A DNA stretch of 64,000 bases from Trichopria drosophilae (GCA_030407085.1 CM059587.1:108051501-108115500); one strand, 5' to 3'; counted from the stretch's first letter, positions 11,547-24,900 are shown. The notes: generated by a model from the letters alone, not told the origin. Numbers and translations are program-made.

Positions 11547-12320
11547 CCCACCAATCGAATTTTGATAGAGTTGTATAGAATTGGATACAATTATTAAATT
11601 CTGAATCCATACTTTGGTTAACGGTGAATCCATTTTAATACGTAAATACAATTCTATTCGTTCATACGAATAAAAAGGGTACTTTCTGAATTCATATTAA
11701 TCAAAAAACAATTTATTTTTAAAAATTAAATCTTAAATACATCCCTATTCAACATTACGGATTAAAATCTATCCAAGTGCATTCATTTCAATCCAAAAAA
11801 GGTAGTATTTCAAAAAACGAAACTTTCAATACATCCGTATTCAACATTATGGATTCAACATTATCTAAGTGTATTCATATGACTTCAAAATTAGAGTATT
11901 TGTTATATTTGTCAGTTTGCAATTTATGCATAATTGTGCATAATTCTTTTGAATTTTTATGGATAATCGATTTGAAAAAGTTACTTATGAGTTGATCGTC
12001 AATTTCGATTTTAAAATATATAATTATAGTTATGGCGCGTTACTGTATTTTTTAATTAGTACTTAAAACTACAAATGTACATTTAATAATGGGAAGGTCC
12101 AAAATATATTATATAAAAAATATAATAATTGTATTCGTAAAATTGAATACAGATGGATTACTTTTTCTGAAATTCAATCCGGCAAATTACGCTTCCGATT
12201 GGAGAAGAAATTCCTTTCTTCGGAATTCAATCCATTTGAATACATATTTACGGAATCAAAGTATGAATTCCAAATGAATTGAAATTTTCAATCCAATCCT
12301 ATCCAATCTCGATTGCTGGG
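11547..12320. mobile_element. Terminal-inverted-repeat element, family A copy 2
   Basis: Inverted copy of the 3117-3760 element, 774 bases. Ends CCCACCAATCGA and TCGATTGCTGGG. TA stands immediately outside both ends, a Tc1/mariner-like target duplication. Internal segments match copy 1 in the opposite orientation. No intact frame. Confidence 0.82.
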
Positions 12321-15300
12321 TAGTTTCTTCGATTCCCGTCCGGACATCATATTTAAAACTATATGTAACCCTCTTTTGCTGCATTTTGAATATATTCGTC
12401 CTAACTGCATTGTTTCCATATGGAAAAAGAAAAACTGGTACTTAGGATTAAGCGCAAAAACTCGCAGATTATAGAGATGTATAACGAGACGTCAGAGCGT
12501 CAGGAAGTTTAATCACTGGTTTACTTATTATGTACATGATTTCAGTGGTTTTTTTGTAGAATAAGAACTTGGCGAGTTTTTTTTACATAAAGTGTTTTTC
12601 GGAGGATTGTCATTATACTCCGACGTATCAATGATTACATGCTATTCGGATATGAAATGCGTTATGCACAGAAGCGAGTCTATGTTATGATTCCCTTATG
12701 ATGAAATCAAAATTCAACTTCTACAACAGGAATTACGGGCGTCTTATAGAGATGTTAACGTGGTGTAAGAAGAAATCAACTTACCGCAAGTGGAATAATC
12801 CTCTTGATCATTAAAATAAGAGGATTTCCACATGCGGCAAGAGGACATTTTACAGGTGTATTTTCGAGCTCGGTTCAACCTTTTATCTTTACTTTATTTA
12901 GTTTTTATCGTCACTTTAGCCTTTTAAACCTATTAAACCCAGGTTCATGTTTCCTTTTCAACGTATTTATGGCTGCGGTTTTCAATTGCAAAGGCATTGA
13001 AAATTTGGTATTCATATCAATCATTTTTCTGCCTTCACAATAATGTGTAAATGCAATTACAAATACAAAAATGTATTCAAATATGTTTTCTAACACTTCG
13101 AATTCGATTATATACTTCTATATTCTCTGTTTTCGGGTTTAATTAGATCTGTTTTAAAGTGTGCATTTTTTATTTCTTTTATGACTTTGAGAATATATTC
13201 AAAATTATTAGGGGTTACATGGGTTTGAATAATTTTTTATTCTTTTCATTTTTTGGTTCCTTTTGTTTGTTTCTGATTGCGTCACATGCAAAACAAACCA
13301 GAATTTTTTGTTGTAAATATAATTAAAAACATTATGCATATTTTCGTAAAATAAATGCAAAATTTGTAAAAAATGTTCCTTGCTAACATGCCAATTTTCT
13401 AAAATTATAATCCTTTTATTCTGTATTTGAGTATTTTTTGTGTGTAAAACCAGAGAGTGTAGAATCTTGTTAGTAACAATTCCTTTAGGTTAATAATTAT
13501 CATTTAGATTTCATAATATTGGAAAGGATGAATTTAATTCATTTTAGAATTCAGTTCACTTGACAAAAAAAAATATGTCGGTTATTTTTGTAAGATCTAG
13601 AATTTTGCCGAGTGCCATTAAGATTCGAATTAAGACTTCTGTATTGGTTTAATTGAAAGTTGGCTTCGTTACATTGTACTTCTAATTGTTCTACTTACTG
13701 AGTTTATCCCAGGAAAATTTTGACTTTCTTTCTTTCATTCCAAGGAATCTGCATATAATCTTTAATCCAAGAATTGACTGAATTCAGGATCATCCGAAGA
13801 AGGTGATTATATGAGGTAAAATTTTGTTTACAAAATGCCTTTTTATTATTAATTGTCAAACCCATGCAATTTCTATAAAATTGCATTTAATTTATAACAT
13901 TCATATGTTTTAGTCATCGTCGTTATGCACTTAATTGCAATTAACTTGAATTGAAGAATACTTTGTAACGAATATGCGCCTCTCGCGAGATACCTTGCAA
14001 AAACTTGATGAGCAGTCTCATTTTTATGCCTCTTTCTTGGAAAAATCATATAAGAAGATCTTAGTCCTTCCTATAAGGTAGTGTGTACTATTTACAATGT
14101 AAGTGCAATACTCGAATCTTTTGGTGAAAGATGAAAAATATTCCACTTGTTGTAAAACATATTTTACAATACGGAAATTAGTTCATACATTTGATTAAGA
14201 AAAAACAAAATGTTTGAAAAAAGTCGAGGATATTTATCAACATACAAACACAGTACAAAAGTGAAATACATTTTTTCAAATCAAAATAGCTTTAAGTAAT
14301 TTTATTATAGTCTTCGTTAAACGTAATAACTAATCTCAAATATTTTGAAGAAATTTAAAACACGTATATTGTTCACTACAACTGAAGTAATCAATTGTTA
14401 TATTATGTAATGGAATTAATACAGTCAATGACATAAAATAAATATGAAGAAACTTGTTTCTATAAATATCACGCACACACCCTTGAAATGAATGTCAACC
14501 CTCGAAAGTCCAACCAAAATCTTCTTTCATTCCACTCCCTTAAATTTATTACTGCAATATCATTCTGAAATACTAAACGTTTGTGACTTATCCAAATGTA
14601 TATAATGCCACGTCGAGAACTGCATTAAAAATGACAGTCCTGTAACATTAAGCCCGCTATAACTTCTTATTTGCCCTCCCTTGCTTTGCTCTAATTGCCA
14701 ACCTACTTCCTCATATAAGGGTCGTGATGAGTTGCAAGAATATCCAATAATTTATCGTCTCAACTATTTTAATGTAGTTATTACTGCTTCTACTAAAATA
14801 CTAATATTTATTAATTACATCGATTATATATTAAGGGATAATGAAAGTGAAATTTATTACCCTTGAAATGCTGTTTTTCACGCTTGAAAGGATTATAACA
14901 ATTTATTAAAAACAAAATTAGACTGTCAAAATTTGTTTTAACAATTACAAGTGAATACCTCCTTATTAAATAAAGTGTTATTTTTTACTACATTTTGTAT
15001 CGTTTTTGTTTAATGGAGAAAAATTAGACCATTTTTAACACGTATTTAGTCCATTTTTAATAAAAAGTATCCATTTTATAAGTAAAAAAAAACACTGTAT
15101 CTAATATATTTGTGTTTTTATGCGACCTTAATCTAGATATCGACAACACTTAGCTGGTATATTTGCATAGTAATGGAAAAAATATGGCAAAAAAAAGTTA
15201 GGATATCGGCAGCTTTTATTTATTTCTTTGAAAATTAGAGGTTTTGCTTATGAGGCCATTTTGTTTACATTTTCAACGGTGACCGTTGGAGTAACCTCGA

Positions 15301-16756
15301 AAACAAAGTACCGTTGCTGTCACAGCCAAACATATACGTTCAAATTCAATACCCAAAATAAGTTCACTTATATGCCGTTTTAACGTTAAATTACGTACAT
15401 CAACAATACAAAAATACCTATCAACTGTATGAATATACTTTCTCTATTGAAGTAAATTCTCTGTCTATTATTCTATTCAAGCGGTTATTTGAACACAAGT
15501 ATTTTGGTTCCAGTGCATATACATAAAAACAATAATAAATGTATGACTATAAATATAATAATACTTCCACGGGTAACGTCGTTTTATTAAGAATAGTAAT
15601 TATATCTAACTTATAAAATTTAAAAATAATTAAGTTATTAAACTACATAAATATTATCATAAGTTAAAAGACATTCTATCTTATAAAAATTGAACAAATC
15701 ATGGTAATTGCACGTTTGAAATATCATTAAAGAAAATGCAAACAAAGAAAATTTTACTTTTACATTTTAAGTGTTTTTAAAAAAAATTCTAATGGGACTC
15801 GAGTTTGAAAGTATTTAAAGTCAACAAAATACATTACCTAAGAAATATTAAGTAATATTCTACTTTTGTCTCTTAAATATACTTAAGGAAATAAAGACGC
15901 ATTGGTGGTAAAATGAACAACAGTTTGGGTGTTTCATAAATTATTTCGAATTAGTTAGAAACGTACATTGTATTGGTGCATCGGAAATTTAGTTATTTTC
16001 CTCAGTATTAGAACTCGTTTAAGAAATACAAAGAAGCAACAGGTATACATTGTGGACTTTTCAACAAAGTGAAAATGAACCGCCCTTCACTTTATAAGTC
16101 AATCGATATACTAATTTGTCAAATATACCTACCGACTTCTTCAAGGACAGCTCATAGAGGGGGAGAACTGTATTTATCTACAAATGTATGAAAATAATGA
16201 TGAAATTAATGAATTGGAGTCAAAAGTCACTAAAACATAGCAATAAATATGAAGTTTACTTATTTTGTTCAATAATCCTTCCCATCACAGAAGCCTCTAC
16301 AGCGATACCCTTTTACTTGTCTTTTTTTCCATTTTGCTCACATTTAACGCAATGTTCTGCTTTTATTTTGTATATAGAGTTAAAAAGGTGCTTAAACTTT
16401 AGAAGCATAATTATATTTTTTTAAATTTATAATTTAGGTTTTTAGTTTGTTTATTCATTTCTTTAGAATATTTATACAATTTGTCCACACATTTCAGATA
16501 GCAATTTCATGTATTTACAAGGTTTGATACATTGTTCTTAGGTTATATAAATTAGTACGGCCAGTATAGGCAAAAATAAGATGTCCCACGTAAGTTCTAA
16601 TTTTAACTTGTCGGTGGAGAAATGATTCGATAGAATATAATAATAAAATATATGTATAACATATAAGTATAAAATAAAAATAAAAATAAGATAAAAGTAA
16701 TAATACAAAATAAATTAAAATAGAATATAATATAATACAATAAAATAAAATAATAG
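12321..16756. other. Long AT-rich stretch with no recognised gene
   Basis: Only short chance open frames. Low-complexity A/T-rich repeats of the ATAAAA type build up at 16640-16755 just before the next element. No coding similarity, RNA gene or strong inverted repeat was seen, but diverged transposon debris cannot be excluded. Confidence 0.5.
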
Positions 16757-17757
16757 TAGGAGAGAACGGGATAATTCCGACCTACCTAAGCAAAATTGAT
16801 TTTTGAGGTAGAGAATGTGATTTAATGAATTTGTACGTTATGCTTTTTTAAAGTGTATTGCATGGGTAAACATTTATCGATATTATTAATACCTAATTGT
16901 TATAGGTCTATTATAGGATTATACCTCCATTAGTAAAAAATTGCAATTCTTCAGATTCTGTCAAAGTATGGGTAATTCCGACCCCAAAAGGCGTAATTCC
17001 GACCGCGTTTATTTTCAGCACAATTTCGTAGTGATTTATAGGTTTAATTTACATTTATTAATAATAAGTAAAGAAGATAATATTTTGCTATCACAATAAC
17101 TTGTTTATGTACAACACTACGTACATAGATCATATACCTACTCTACATTGTTGGTCAAAAATGAAAACGCAAGTAGTCACTTCTAATATCGCACGAGAAA
17201 ACAAGCGAAGCAAATTCAAATGTTGTGGTCGACATGTAGAAAGAAAAAAAATCAACACATTTGTGATACATTATATACAATGTATACATAATATTGCATA
17301 ATATGGTTGTGATAAAAAGCAAACGAAAATAAACTCGAAAAAGGACGGTCGCTATTACCCCGTACATTAGGGGTCGGAATTACCCTGCACGTTCTTTATT
17401 TAAAAAAATACACGCACTTAAAAATACACTCTTATCTCACTAAAAACTAAATTGATTTCATTAAATATAAGGTTAAGGCTTTCTAAATTACTTACGTTTG
17501 ATTCGTTTGCACAATAATTTCAAACTATATTTACTCATTTATAATACTACAATTTCTAAATTAGCGCAGTAAGAAACAATAACATCACTGCCACATGGTT
17601 CAATGCAAAGTAAATAAACAATTACCGCAATCAAAATAGTTGTACTCATCAGTGTTTTCACAAAATTTCAATAACATTACGGGATGTCATATTGTAAGCG
17701 AGATATTACGGGGGGTCGGAATTATCCGACCTGTCGTAATTACCCCGTTCTCCCCTA
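16757..17757. mobile_element. 1.0-kb TIR element with GGTAATTCCGAC ends and internal motif copies
   Basis: The left end TAGGAGAGAACGGGATAATT and the right end (complement begins TAGGGGAGAACGGGGTAATT) match at about 22 of 25 positions. Copies of GGTAATTCCGACC recur inside at about 16971 and 16991, and inverted at about 17350, 17370, 17714 and 17733. The GGGGAGA start and subterminal-repeat layout resemble the 8252-9394 element, although the motif differs. No transposase frame survives. Confidence 0.85.
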
Positions 17758-17789
17758 TATGTACTAAATCTAAAATATAATATAATAGT

Positions 17790-18910
17790 AAAAATAAAAG
17801 ATTGGATGATATGAGTAATCATTCAGGAAAAGTATTATCGCTGAGCCGTAGTTCGATGCTGGATTCCCATTTTCCAATATTTTCCTTCTCAGATCAGCAG
17901 TAATTTATTGAATAGTTGTGGTCCCCGTTCAGCTATAGTCCTCTTCTTCGCAGGTATTATCGCTGTATATGCCAATTGTGGCCTGGTTGTTCTTTGTCGA
18001 GTTGTTTGTTTAAGAAGGCTATGAGCTCCATACTGCTTGACATATGGATATGTATACCCTTTTTAATATTCTGGAACTTGTGATTTACCCAAGGATTCTA
18101 AATACATATGTTAAATATCGAATTGATCGGACTATATTATTAATGTGTCTATCCCATTTTAAATGACTATCTATTTCGATATCGAATCGAGTACTGTTAA
18201 CTATTTGTATGTGTTTTAGCGACGATGTATCAGCCGTGGTTGTAGGTGAGTTCATATTTAGAGTTAGTTCCTTTAGGTTTGGTATACTGTCTTTATAGCA
18301 GCCAAATGTAATACAGACTGTCTTTTTATAGTTTATATACTGTCAGTTTATTTGCTAAGAACCATTCTATTAGATTTGTAAAGGCAGAAGTTGCATTATA
18401 TATTTTCCCACGTAGAATGTTCATAAAAAATGAGGGTATCATCAGCATATGATACGATCTTGCCGGAAGTAGGACTAGCAAATAAATCATTGACGTAGAT
18501 GATGAAGAAAAGAGGACCTAGAACGTGGCCTTGAGGGACTCTATAAAGTAGAGAGATATTATTGCTTTTTATTTTATTTAACCCAACCTATTGTATTGAT
18601 TTGTCAAATAGGATGTAATCAACTCTAGAGCTACTCCTCTTATGCCATAGTGATAGAGTTTATAAAGTAAGGTGATCTAGGGTATCGAATTCTTTCTGCA
18701 GATCGACAAATATCGAAAGACATAGTTTGGACTTGTTCAAATCATTGTATATCAATTGAGTAGCTTCCATAATTGCATCCTCAGACGATTTCTTATTTCT
18801 AAACGCGTATTGCAAATTGTTCAGTACGTTGGATCGATTCAGAAAAGATGTCAATCTGTTATTTAAGCAGATCTCATAATTTTCTGCTAAAGTGGATATG
18901 ACAGCTATAG
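17790..18910 (-). pseudogene. Non-LTR retrotransposon ORF2 remnant: reverse transcriptase and C-terminal region
   Basis: Read on the minus strand, the order matches a jockey-like reverse transcriptase. LQYAFRNKKSSEDAI and FVDLQKEFDTLDH (motif A region) lie at 18660-18854. RVPQGHVLGPLFFIIYVND and YADDTLIF (motifs B and C) lie at about 18430-18545. A segment containing IDSHLKWDRHINNI follows near 18130-18190, and a degraded C-terminal piece containing KKRTIAERGPQLFNKLL lies near 17880-17960. Stop codons and shifts separate the pieces, so it is not functional, although the catalytic YADD is still there. The 5' part (endonuclease, ORF1) is absent. Confidence 0.85.
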
Positions 18911-21344
18911 GTCTATCAAGAGAAGCGGTCGCTTCTTGCGCCAGGTTCTTAACGCAGCGCTCGACCGCTTATCCTTTACAGCCCACCTACCTTTAAAACA
19001 CTATGCTATGACTATGCCTAATACTTTTTATTTTTTTTATCTTTCGATTAAGCCTAGTCCGAACTTAATCGGTTCAGGAGATCGCGAGATATTAATGTCG
19101 ATTTTATCATGGCACCGATTTCAACGATGATCAAAATTGTTGTTTCCCCACCTCCGCACATCTTGAAAGTGTCTGTTCCGTCAAGGTTCAGTAACAGGTG
19201 CAAGCTTCGGCAGTTGCAGTAAACCCCTAGAGTCCCTACTAGACGGACTTCAAAAACCCCCCGATATTTAAATGACTGTTTTTAAGTAATTCCAAGCTAT
19301 GCTTCAATAATTCAGATTTACAAATTTAAACGAAATTATTTGTTCTCTTTTCGGGTTTTTATTAACTAACATTTTACCATGTTATTGTAAAACACGAATC
19401 CAGAAAATATCAAAGATACATTACAACTCGCTGACGATAGTCTCTCCAGTAGGTATCTTTGATTCATAATGTTTTTTGTTACCAGTAGATTTTTCTAGGT
19501 AATTTAAAAACCTGAAAGAAGTGCATGTCCATGCCTACCTTCAGATCAAACGATGTATTGTCATGATGAAAGAAGTAATTGTGTTTAATCTATTTGCAAG
19601 CATTATGAAAGGCAAAGTAGAATGAATGGACAGTTATTGCAGAAGCTTGATTGGTGTTATCTGGAGTTTAATTTAATATTGTACAATTTGTCGACGATTA
19701 GTCAAGATCTTTTCAAATAACATGGAATAAAGAAATGATCGGGTGCAATTCCGTTGATTTGGTTCTTAGGGTCCAACAAACCATGAAAATTATTCATCGC
19801 GACTAACTGAATTTAATCTTAAGCTTTGAGCTTTTGTTTGAAAGCAAAAGTAAATGTCTGAGACGTCACTGCGGAGGAACTGCTTCCCTTCAATACTAAC
19901 ACCGATTTTTGTGGGTATTTATTATTACATTGAGCTGCAATTTAAAATCCTTATTATAAACTAATAATTTACAAGATTGATTTCCAAATTAAACGTTATT
20001 GATGCGACTGAAGCAATTTTTAAGTTGCGTTTTGGATTGAGGACCCATGAGATGACCTGTAGAAGTGTTACTTGTAATAACCTTCAAAATGTGCATCCCC
20101 AAGATGTGAACTTTATGGAATGAAAGTAATTGCATTGTCCAAGCTAAGAATTAGATCGACTCCTCGTAGAATGATCTTTTGTTTTCGCAATGTAAAGGTT
20201 ATTGAAGGGGAGTGGTTGTGGCGTCATCGTCTAGAGTACCGCGAAATATTCACAACCGCGCCTAGAATCATGACAAGCATGCCAAAAGACTTGTAGTCGA
20301 ATCCGAAAACTGGATCTTGACTTCTGGAATTGCAAACGTCATGTTGCATCATTTGTCTAATCTTCATTATTACACAAAGAACCAGGATAACCTATTTAAA
20401 TGGAGAAGAGACATTTTTTTCGGGACTGTTACTCGTCATCATTGGAACTCGACCATTTCCAGCAAACCAACAAAAATTAAAAAACATACAAAATATATAA
20501 CAATAAATAAATAAAAATGGAGAATTATAACCTTCAAAAAACTGAGCTAACCAAAAAAACTTATAAGTACTTCTTCTTTCTATTTTTTTTATTTTTGTTG
20601 CAGCAGCTTTTTTGTAGGTCATAAACCGTTTATTTTTATTTATTAATTATTAGAATTTGTCCAGTTTATAGTTAATTATAAATTAATAAATGTCCATTTA
20701 TTCCACTAAGTCATTTTCCTAGATTAACAATAGATAGAATTGAAGTGACAAATGAATTACGACGAATAGAAGAATTTACAGGACTAATTAATAATAATAA
20801 TAGTTGAATAATTTTCTGTGTTTAATAATTTCGCATTCAAGTCTTACATGTTTTCCTATTTAATACATCCGAGTACACTGATAGATGAACTATAAACCAC
20901 TGTAGTTAATACCTCTTGTTCAAGAAGTAATATTCCGAACGATTAAAAATTATTAGATTTTTTAAATGTCTTATTAATTTATCGTTTGCTAAGAAATATA
21001 CTTAGGTTAAATTCCAAACTCCAGTTTTCATTATGCAATATTGGAGCAGATTACTTTGCCAGTAAACGAAAATGGATAGAGATTTATTGGAATCTATTGA
21101 AATTTTCACACGCCATTTTGATTCTATTTTTATAAACTATTTAATTTATTTCAATTCAATCTAATCCATTATCGTTTGCAATATAACCAAATTAGTTGAA
21201 ACAATGTGAGAAATAAGATAATTATTTTTTTAATGCTTATTATGCTCTAAAAGAATACTTTCTTAAATCTCACTGAATACTTTAATTGTGATTTTCGGGG
21301 AATGGTGTAGCTATCAGGTGCGATTTAATTTTGATACAACCTTA
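18911..21344. other. Intergenic DNA with no recognised gene
   Basis: Mixed composition, with a slightly more GC-rich segment near 19140-19260 and around 20200-20300. No coding similarity recognised. Position 18911-18960 carries a phrase also seen near 10901. Confidence 0.45.
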
Positions 21345-21868
21345 ACGGAAATGAAATTGGTACAAAGATGTACAGAAACGTACAGAAATGTAAGATATCG
21401 TATAAAAGTGTTTTTTGGAAAATTCGGACATTTTGTACACTTTTGTACGTTTCTGTGCGATATGGTTTATGTACATTTTTGGCGATGTATACTTGACTTG
21501 ACTTTTAACACGAATTATTTTCTGATTGAATCTGAGCCGTGATTAGCCGCGATATGCGTGTGAAACAGTACAAAAATATCTGAAAACGTATATAAACGTA
21601 CAGAAATATATGAAAACCGACAAAAATGTGAGAATGTAATGAAAAAAAATGCAAGAAAGAAAAAATACGAAAATGTACAGAAACGTAAGAAACCGTATAT
21701 AAATATACATAAACGTACCCAATCGTACAGAAACGTACAAAAGGGTATAAAATGTCCGAATTTGTCAAAAAAAAAACATTTTCGCACGATATCTTACATT
21801 GCTGTACGTTTCCGTACATTTTTGTATGTTTTCCTACGCTTTCGTACCTTTCTTATTTCCGCTGGGGA
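21345..21868. mobile_element. Foldback element built of GTACAGAAAC-type microrepeats
   Basis: Left arm (about 21345-21470) and right arm (about 21735-21868) are inverted copies of each other. For example, GAAATGTAAGATATCGTATA on the left matches the complement of the segment near 21785-21800, and the phrase for AATTCGGACATTTT occurs in both. The arms and centre are packed with degenerate copies of a 10-12-base unit close to TACAGAAACG on both strands. The overlapping 'open frames' on both strands (rich in Phe, Tyr, Lys) are products of these repeats, not genes. Confidence 0.8.
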
Positions 21869-22416
21869 GTTAAGAAAGAAAATGTTACATTTAAAATCAA
21901 ATATCCATTGCGCATAAGATTTCTATCAAGGACAAGTATTCATAATTGCTTTGGGTTTCTTTAGACTTTTGTAGTGGATTTGAAAGAACACAATTCAGTC
22001 CCCGATTCGTCTGTTACGCAGTATAATGTACAGATATTTGAATGTTAAATTGTCCAGTTATTGAGTGGAACTGCTTTCATTGCGTAGCCATTAAACACGA
22101 AAGTAACACTTATATAACAAACATATAATACATAACTTTAGTAATAGTTATATAATATTCGCGGTGCTCAACAAACCATAAAGTATTCACATTTGGAATT
22201 TTGCATTCTATTCCATTAACGTATTGATTCTGAGAAGTTCTTATTCAGTTTTGTAGGATTTCATAAGTCTTTTCAATTCGTGAATTGGATTCATTCGATT
22301 TTATACGACGCAATGTGTACTAAAAAATGATTTGTTCGAATTAAAATAGCCACGAGGTAGATAATGTTCGATTTACTGTATAGAAATATAAGATCTATGT
22401 ATGTATAAACTAAAAA
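21869..22416. other. No recognised feature
   Basis: AT-rich spacer between two inverted-repeat elements; nothing else supported. Confidence 0.45.
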
Positions 22417-22758
22417 CAAAGAGTGATCCCAAAATGTGCTCGTTTTTTAGCAATCGAAATTTGGATTGATTGTAGTGGCAAAAGTTAAGTTATGGTGAGA
22501 TAAAAACAAGAAAAAAATTTCAAGTTGAGACGATACTTCCTTCTCGAGTAAATAGGGTGTCAATGTTAAATTATAGCGTTTTCTAGTATCATCTGTATCG
22601 AGTATTCTGAATGACAAGCCGTCTCGAAAATACCATATTTTTAAAATAAATTCTGAAATTTAATCTCACCATAACTTAACTCTTGGCAGTATAATTAATC
22701 CAATTTTCGATTGCCAAAAAACGGGCACTTTTCAGGATCTTTTTGGTGTCACTCTTTG
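22417..22758. mobile_element. 342-base MITE with CAAAGAGTG ends
   Basis: Starts CAAAGAGTGATCCCAAAA and ends with an imperfect mirror image (TTTTTGGTGTCACTCTTTG). Inner pairing continues through GGCAAAAGTTAAGTTATGGT and the mirror ACCATAACTTAACTCTTGGC. No coding capacity. Confidence 0.85.
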
Positions 22759-23199
22759 TATTTCGCGAGACGATTGTTATTCGCTATGTATGACGTGGGT
22801 CAATCGAAAACGTTGAAAATGTGCAACGGCGCAGATTGCTATTAGCTACTCCAAGATGGTCGTATATATACGGCACAAATAAGAAAAATAAAATTAACTC
22901 GTGGACTGAAATAAAGTCTAAAAAATTATTTAAACGAATTCAATAGATAAGATTACAGTAATATTACAAGATTAATATAATATTTTAGTAAAGTTGTAAC
23001 ATTACACTAAAATACTAGTAATATTACACTAAATCAATAATTAAGTAAACAAATGCTATTTTCTTAGTAATACGGTCCTCTTCCTCATACGATACAAATT
23101 GTGATAAGTAAACAAACAACTAAAACGATGTAACTGGTATATCAATTCACGTCTAGCTCAACAAATCAACCAGTTCCTATATGTAACATTTTAGTATCA
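22759..23199. other. AT-rich spacer with interspersed TAATATTAC motifs
   Basis: At 22950-23040 several copies of GTAATATTAC or TTACACTAA occur, similar in flavour to the MITE at 50403-50534. No clear ends could be defined. Confidence 0.4.
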
Positions 23200-23640
23200 C
23201 ATATTTATTTATTTTTATTTATTTATTTAATGGATCAACGGCTATAAAGCCTTTTACAAAGAATGAATAATAATAAAGGCGCGTTCTTAAAGAATACATT
23301 TAAAATTGTAAGTCTATATATGGATAATAAAAACGAAAATATCAGTAAATTCTTGGTGCGCAAGGAATTTTAATACTCTTGAGTATAATCTCTTACTCCA
23401 CGAGAGAAACTCAAATACAAAGTCGAGTTCATAATATTGACGGTAGACAATTCCAAGATCTTATTATACGTGGAATACATGAAAAAAGTATAGTTCGTAC
23501 TAGTGCTACGCTCTTGAATCGATCTCACACTCCGAAGATTATGCTGTATTGAACGCATAGAAAAAACAGAATCTAGTTCACTGCAACTTAACATATTTCT
23601 AATAACTCTAAAGGCTAATTTTAAATCTCAGCATAAATGT
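23200..23640 (-). mobile_element. 3' end of a non-LTR retrotransposon (minus strand)
   Basis: On the minus strand the segment reads TGTAAAAGGCTTTATAGCCG and then runs into an A/T tail, an array of AAATA units (plus strand TTTATTTATTTTTATTTATT at about 23207-23230). This tail type ends many insect jockey/CR1-like elements. Upstream minus-strand sequence to about 23620 shows only short frames, with no domain recognised. Confidence 0.6.
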
Positions 23641-23919
23641 ATCGATTTAAACTGTACTTAAATTAAACCGTTCTGCATGACTAGAGTAGTCATGATTATA
23701 CAGACTCATAGGTGAACCCCCTTTAAGACATAAAAGCCTTATGAATCGATGTTGAACCGACATACGGTATTATCTGTTCGTCCGTAGAAAAAAACAAACG
23801 CATAGTCAACGTCATCCCTTATATTCCCCATAAGGTCATTATTGATAAACTGTCGAATACAGGTATTACGATTGTCTCAAAAATGCACCACATTAAAGCC
23901 TTCTAGTTAAGCAGGATGA

Positions 23920-24450
23920 TCATTGTCTTTTAGAAGACAAGTGTATATTAAAGAAGATGTACACCTGCTACCGGAATCTCTACAAATCGTACGCGACGAA
24001 ACTGCACATTGGATTTTTTCAGCACCGAATCAGCCAAATGTTTTATATGCAAACAACACGGCCATGATGTTGGCAGGCAAAGAAGAATCTCAAAAACAGG
24101 CAGAAACCGAAGCGGATAAAAGTTCTACTTTTAAAAGACCAAGACCTTAAATCGAAAAATCAGAAGATGCTATATCCGAGTCACAAGTATCCGTCGACAA
24201 CATGGAAAGCTCACTTGCACAAGTCAAAGCCATGATGGACGCTCGCGAAAAATCAGCAAATAGACTTCCGAAATGTGCTCAATTCAGAACGAAACGTTTG
24301 GCAAAACTAATATTTCAAAAATTGCAACGTCCTATACTGATGACACGGAACATCTTATAGAATTGCTAGCGCTAAGTCATTCAGTAATTACTGAAAATAA
24401 ATTACAAGGAATTAACTGTGGAACAGACTCGGACACATTGTCTAGTTAAT
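23920..24450 (+). pseudogene. Non-LTR retrotransposon ORF1 (gag-like, zinc knuckle) remnant
   Basis: SFRRQVYIKEDVHLLPESL followed by ETAHWIF matches the conserved region before the zinc knuckles in jockey-type ORF1 nucleic-acid-binding proteins. The knuckle itself (CFICKQHGHDVGR, CX2CX4H) is readable in a second frame at about 24035-24075 but lacks its last cysteine. The frame then returns for KEESQKQAETEADKSS, so at least two small indels have broken it. A stop ends the frame at 24148-24150. Confidence 0.7.
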
Positions 24451-24900
24451 ACACCATGATATAATACGTAGAAGACACCGGTTGTAAGCTACCCACAATT
24501 TCTTGACATGGTAACATATTACCTCAAATAATGTAACATTTATTTTAACCAAGTCTCTGATGAGGACGGACATGGCCGTCGAAACGTCAAATGTGGGTGT
24601 TTTTTTCTTAACACTTCCACTCCATTGTGAATAACCTCTTGATCCGGATGTCGATAAATTCAACTTGTAATTATTAAATAACACCGAATGATAAACTTCT
24701 TATTTCGTATTAAGTATATAATGTAATGTAATGTAATGTAATGTAATGCAAGTCCATAGACGCGACGTATAATATTAAGAACTTCTGTAAGCCTGTATTA
24801 TAACACTGCTATGTATAAATTGCATTTTTGTATTTCTATAAACGGAAATGGGCTGTATAGCCTCAAAAGTACTTAATAAATAAAAAAAAATAAAATAAAT
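24451..24900 (+). mobile_element. Retrotransposon 3' untranslated region and tail
   Basis: Contains a (TAATG)n microsatellite at about 24716-24748 and then GGGCTGTATAGCCTCAAAAG, followed by TAATAAATAAAAAAAAATAA near 24880. This is the plus-strand equivalent of the tail at 23200-23260. ORF1 is thus joined almost directly to a 3' end, with the whole ORF2 missing. Confidence 0.6.

Noticed and set aside
12804..13096. Overlapping 79- and 61-residue frames
   Set aside because: Short, opposite-strand overlaps in AT-rich DNA with no family resemblance.
21345..21868. Repeat array considered as CRISPR
   Set aside because: Units are degenerate, found on both strands, with no regular spacers, and the DNA is animal.
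21505..21964. Five overlapping open frames on both strands
   Set aside because: They follow from the 10-12-base microrepeats of the foldback element; amino-acid content is simple and mirrored.
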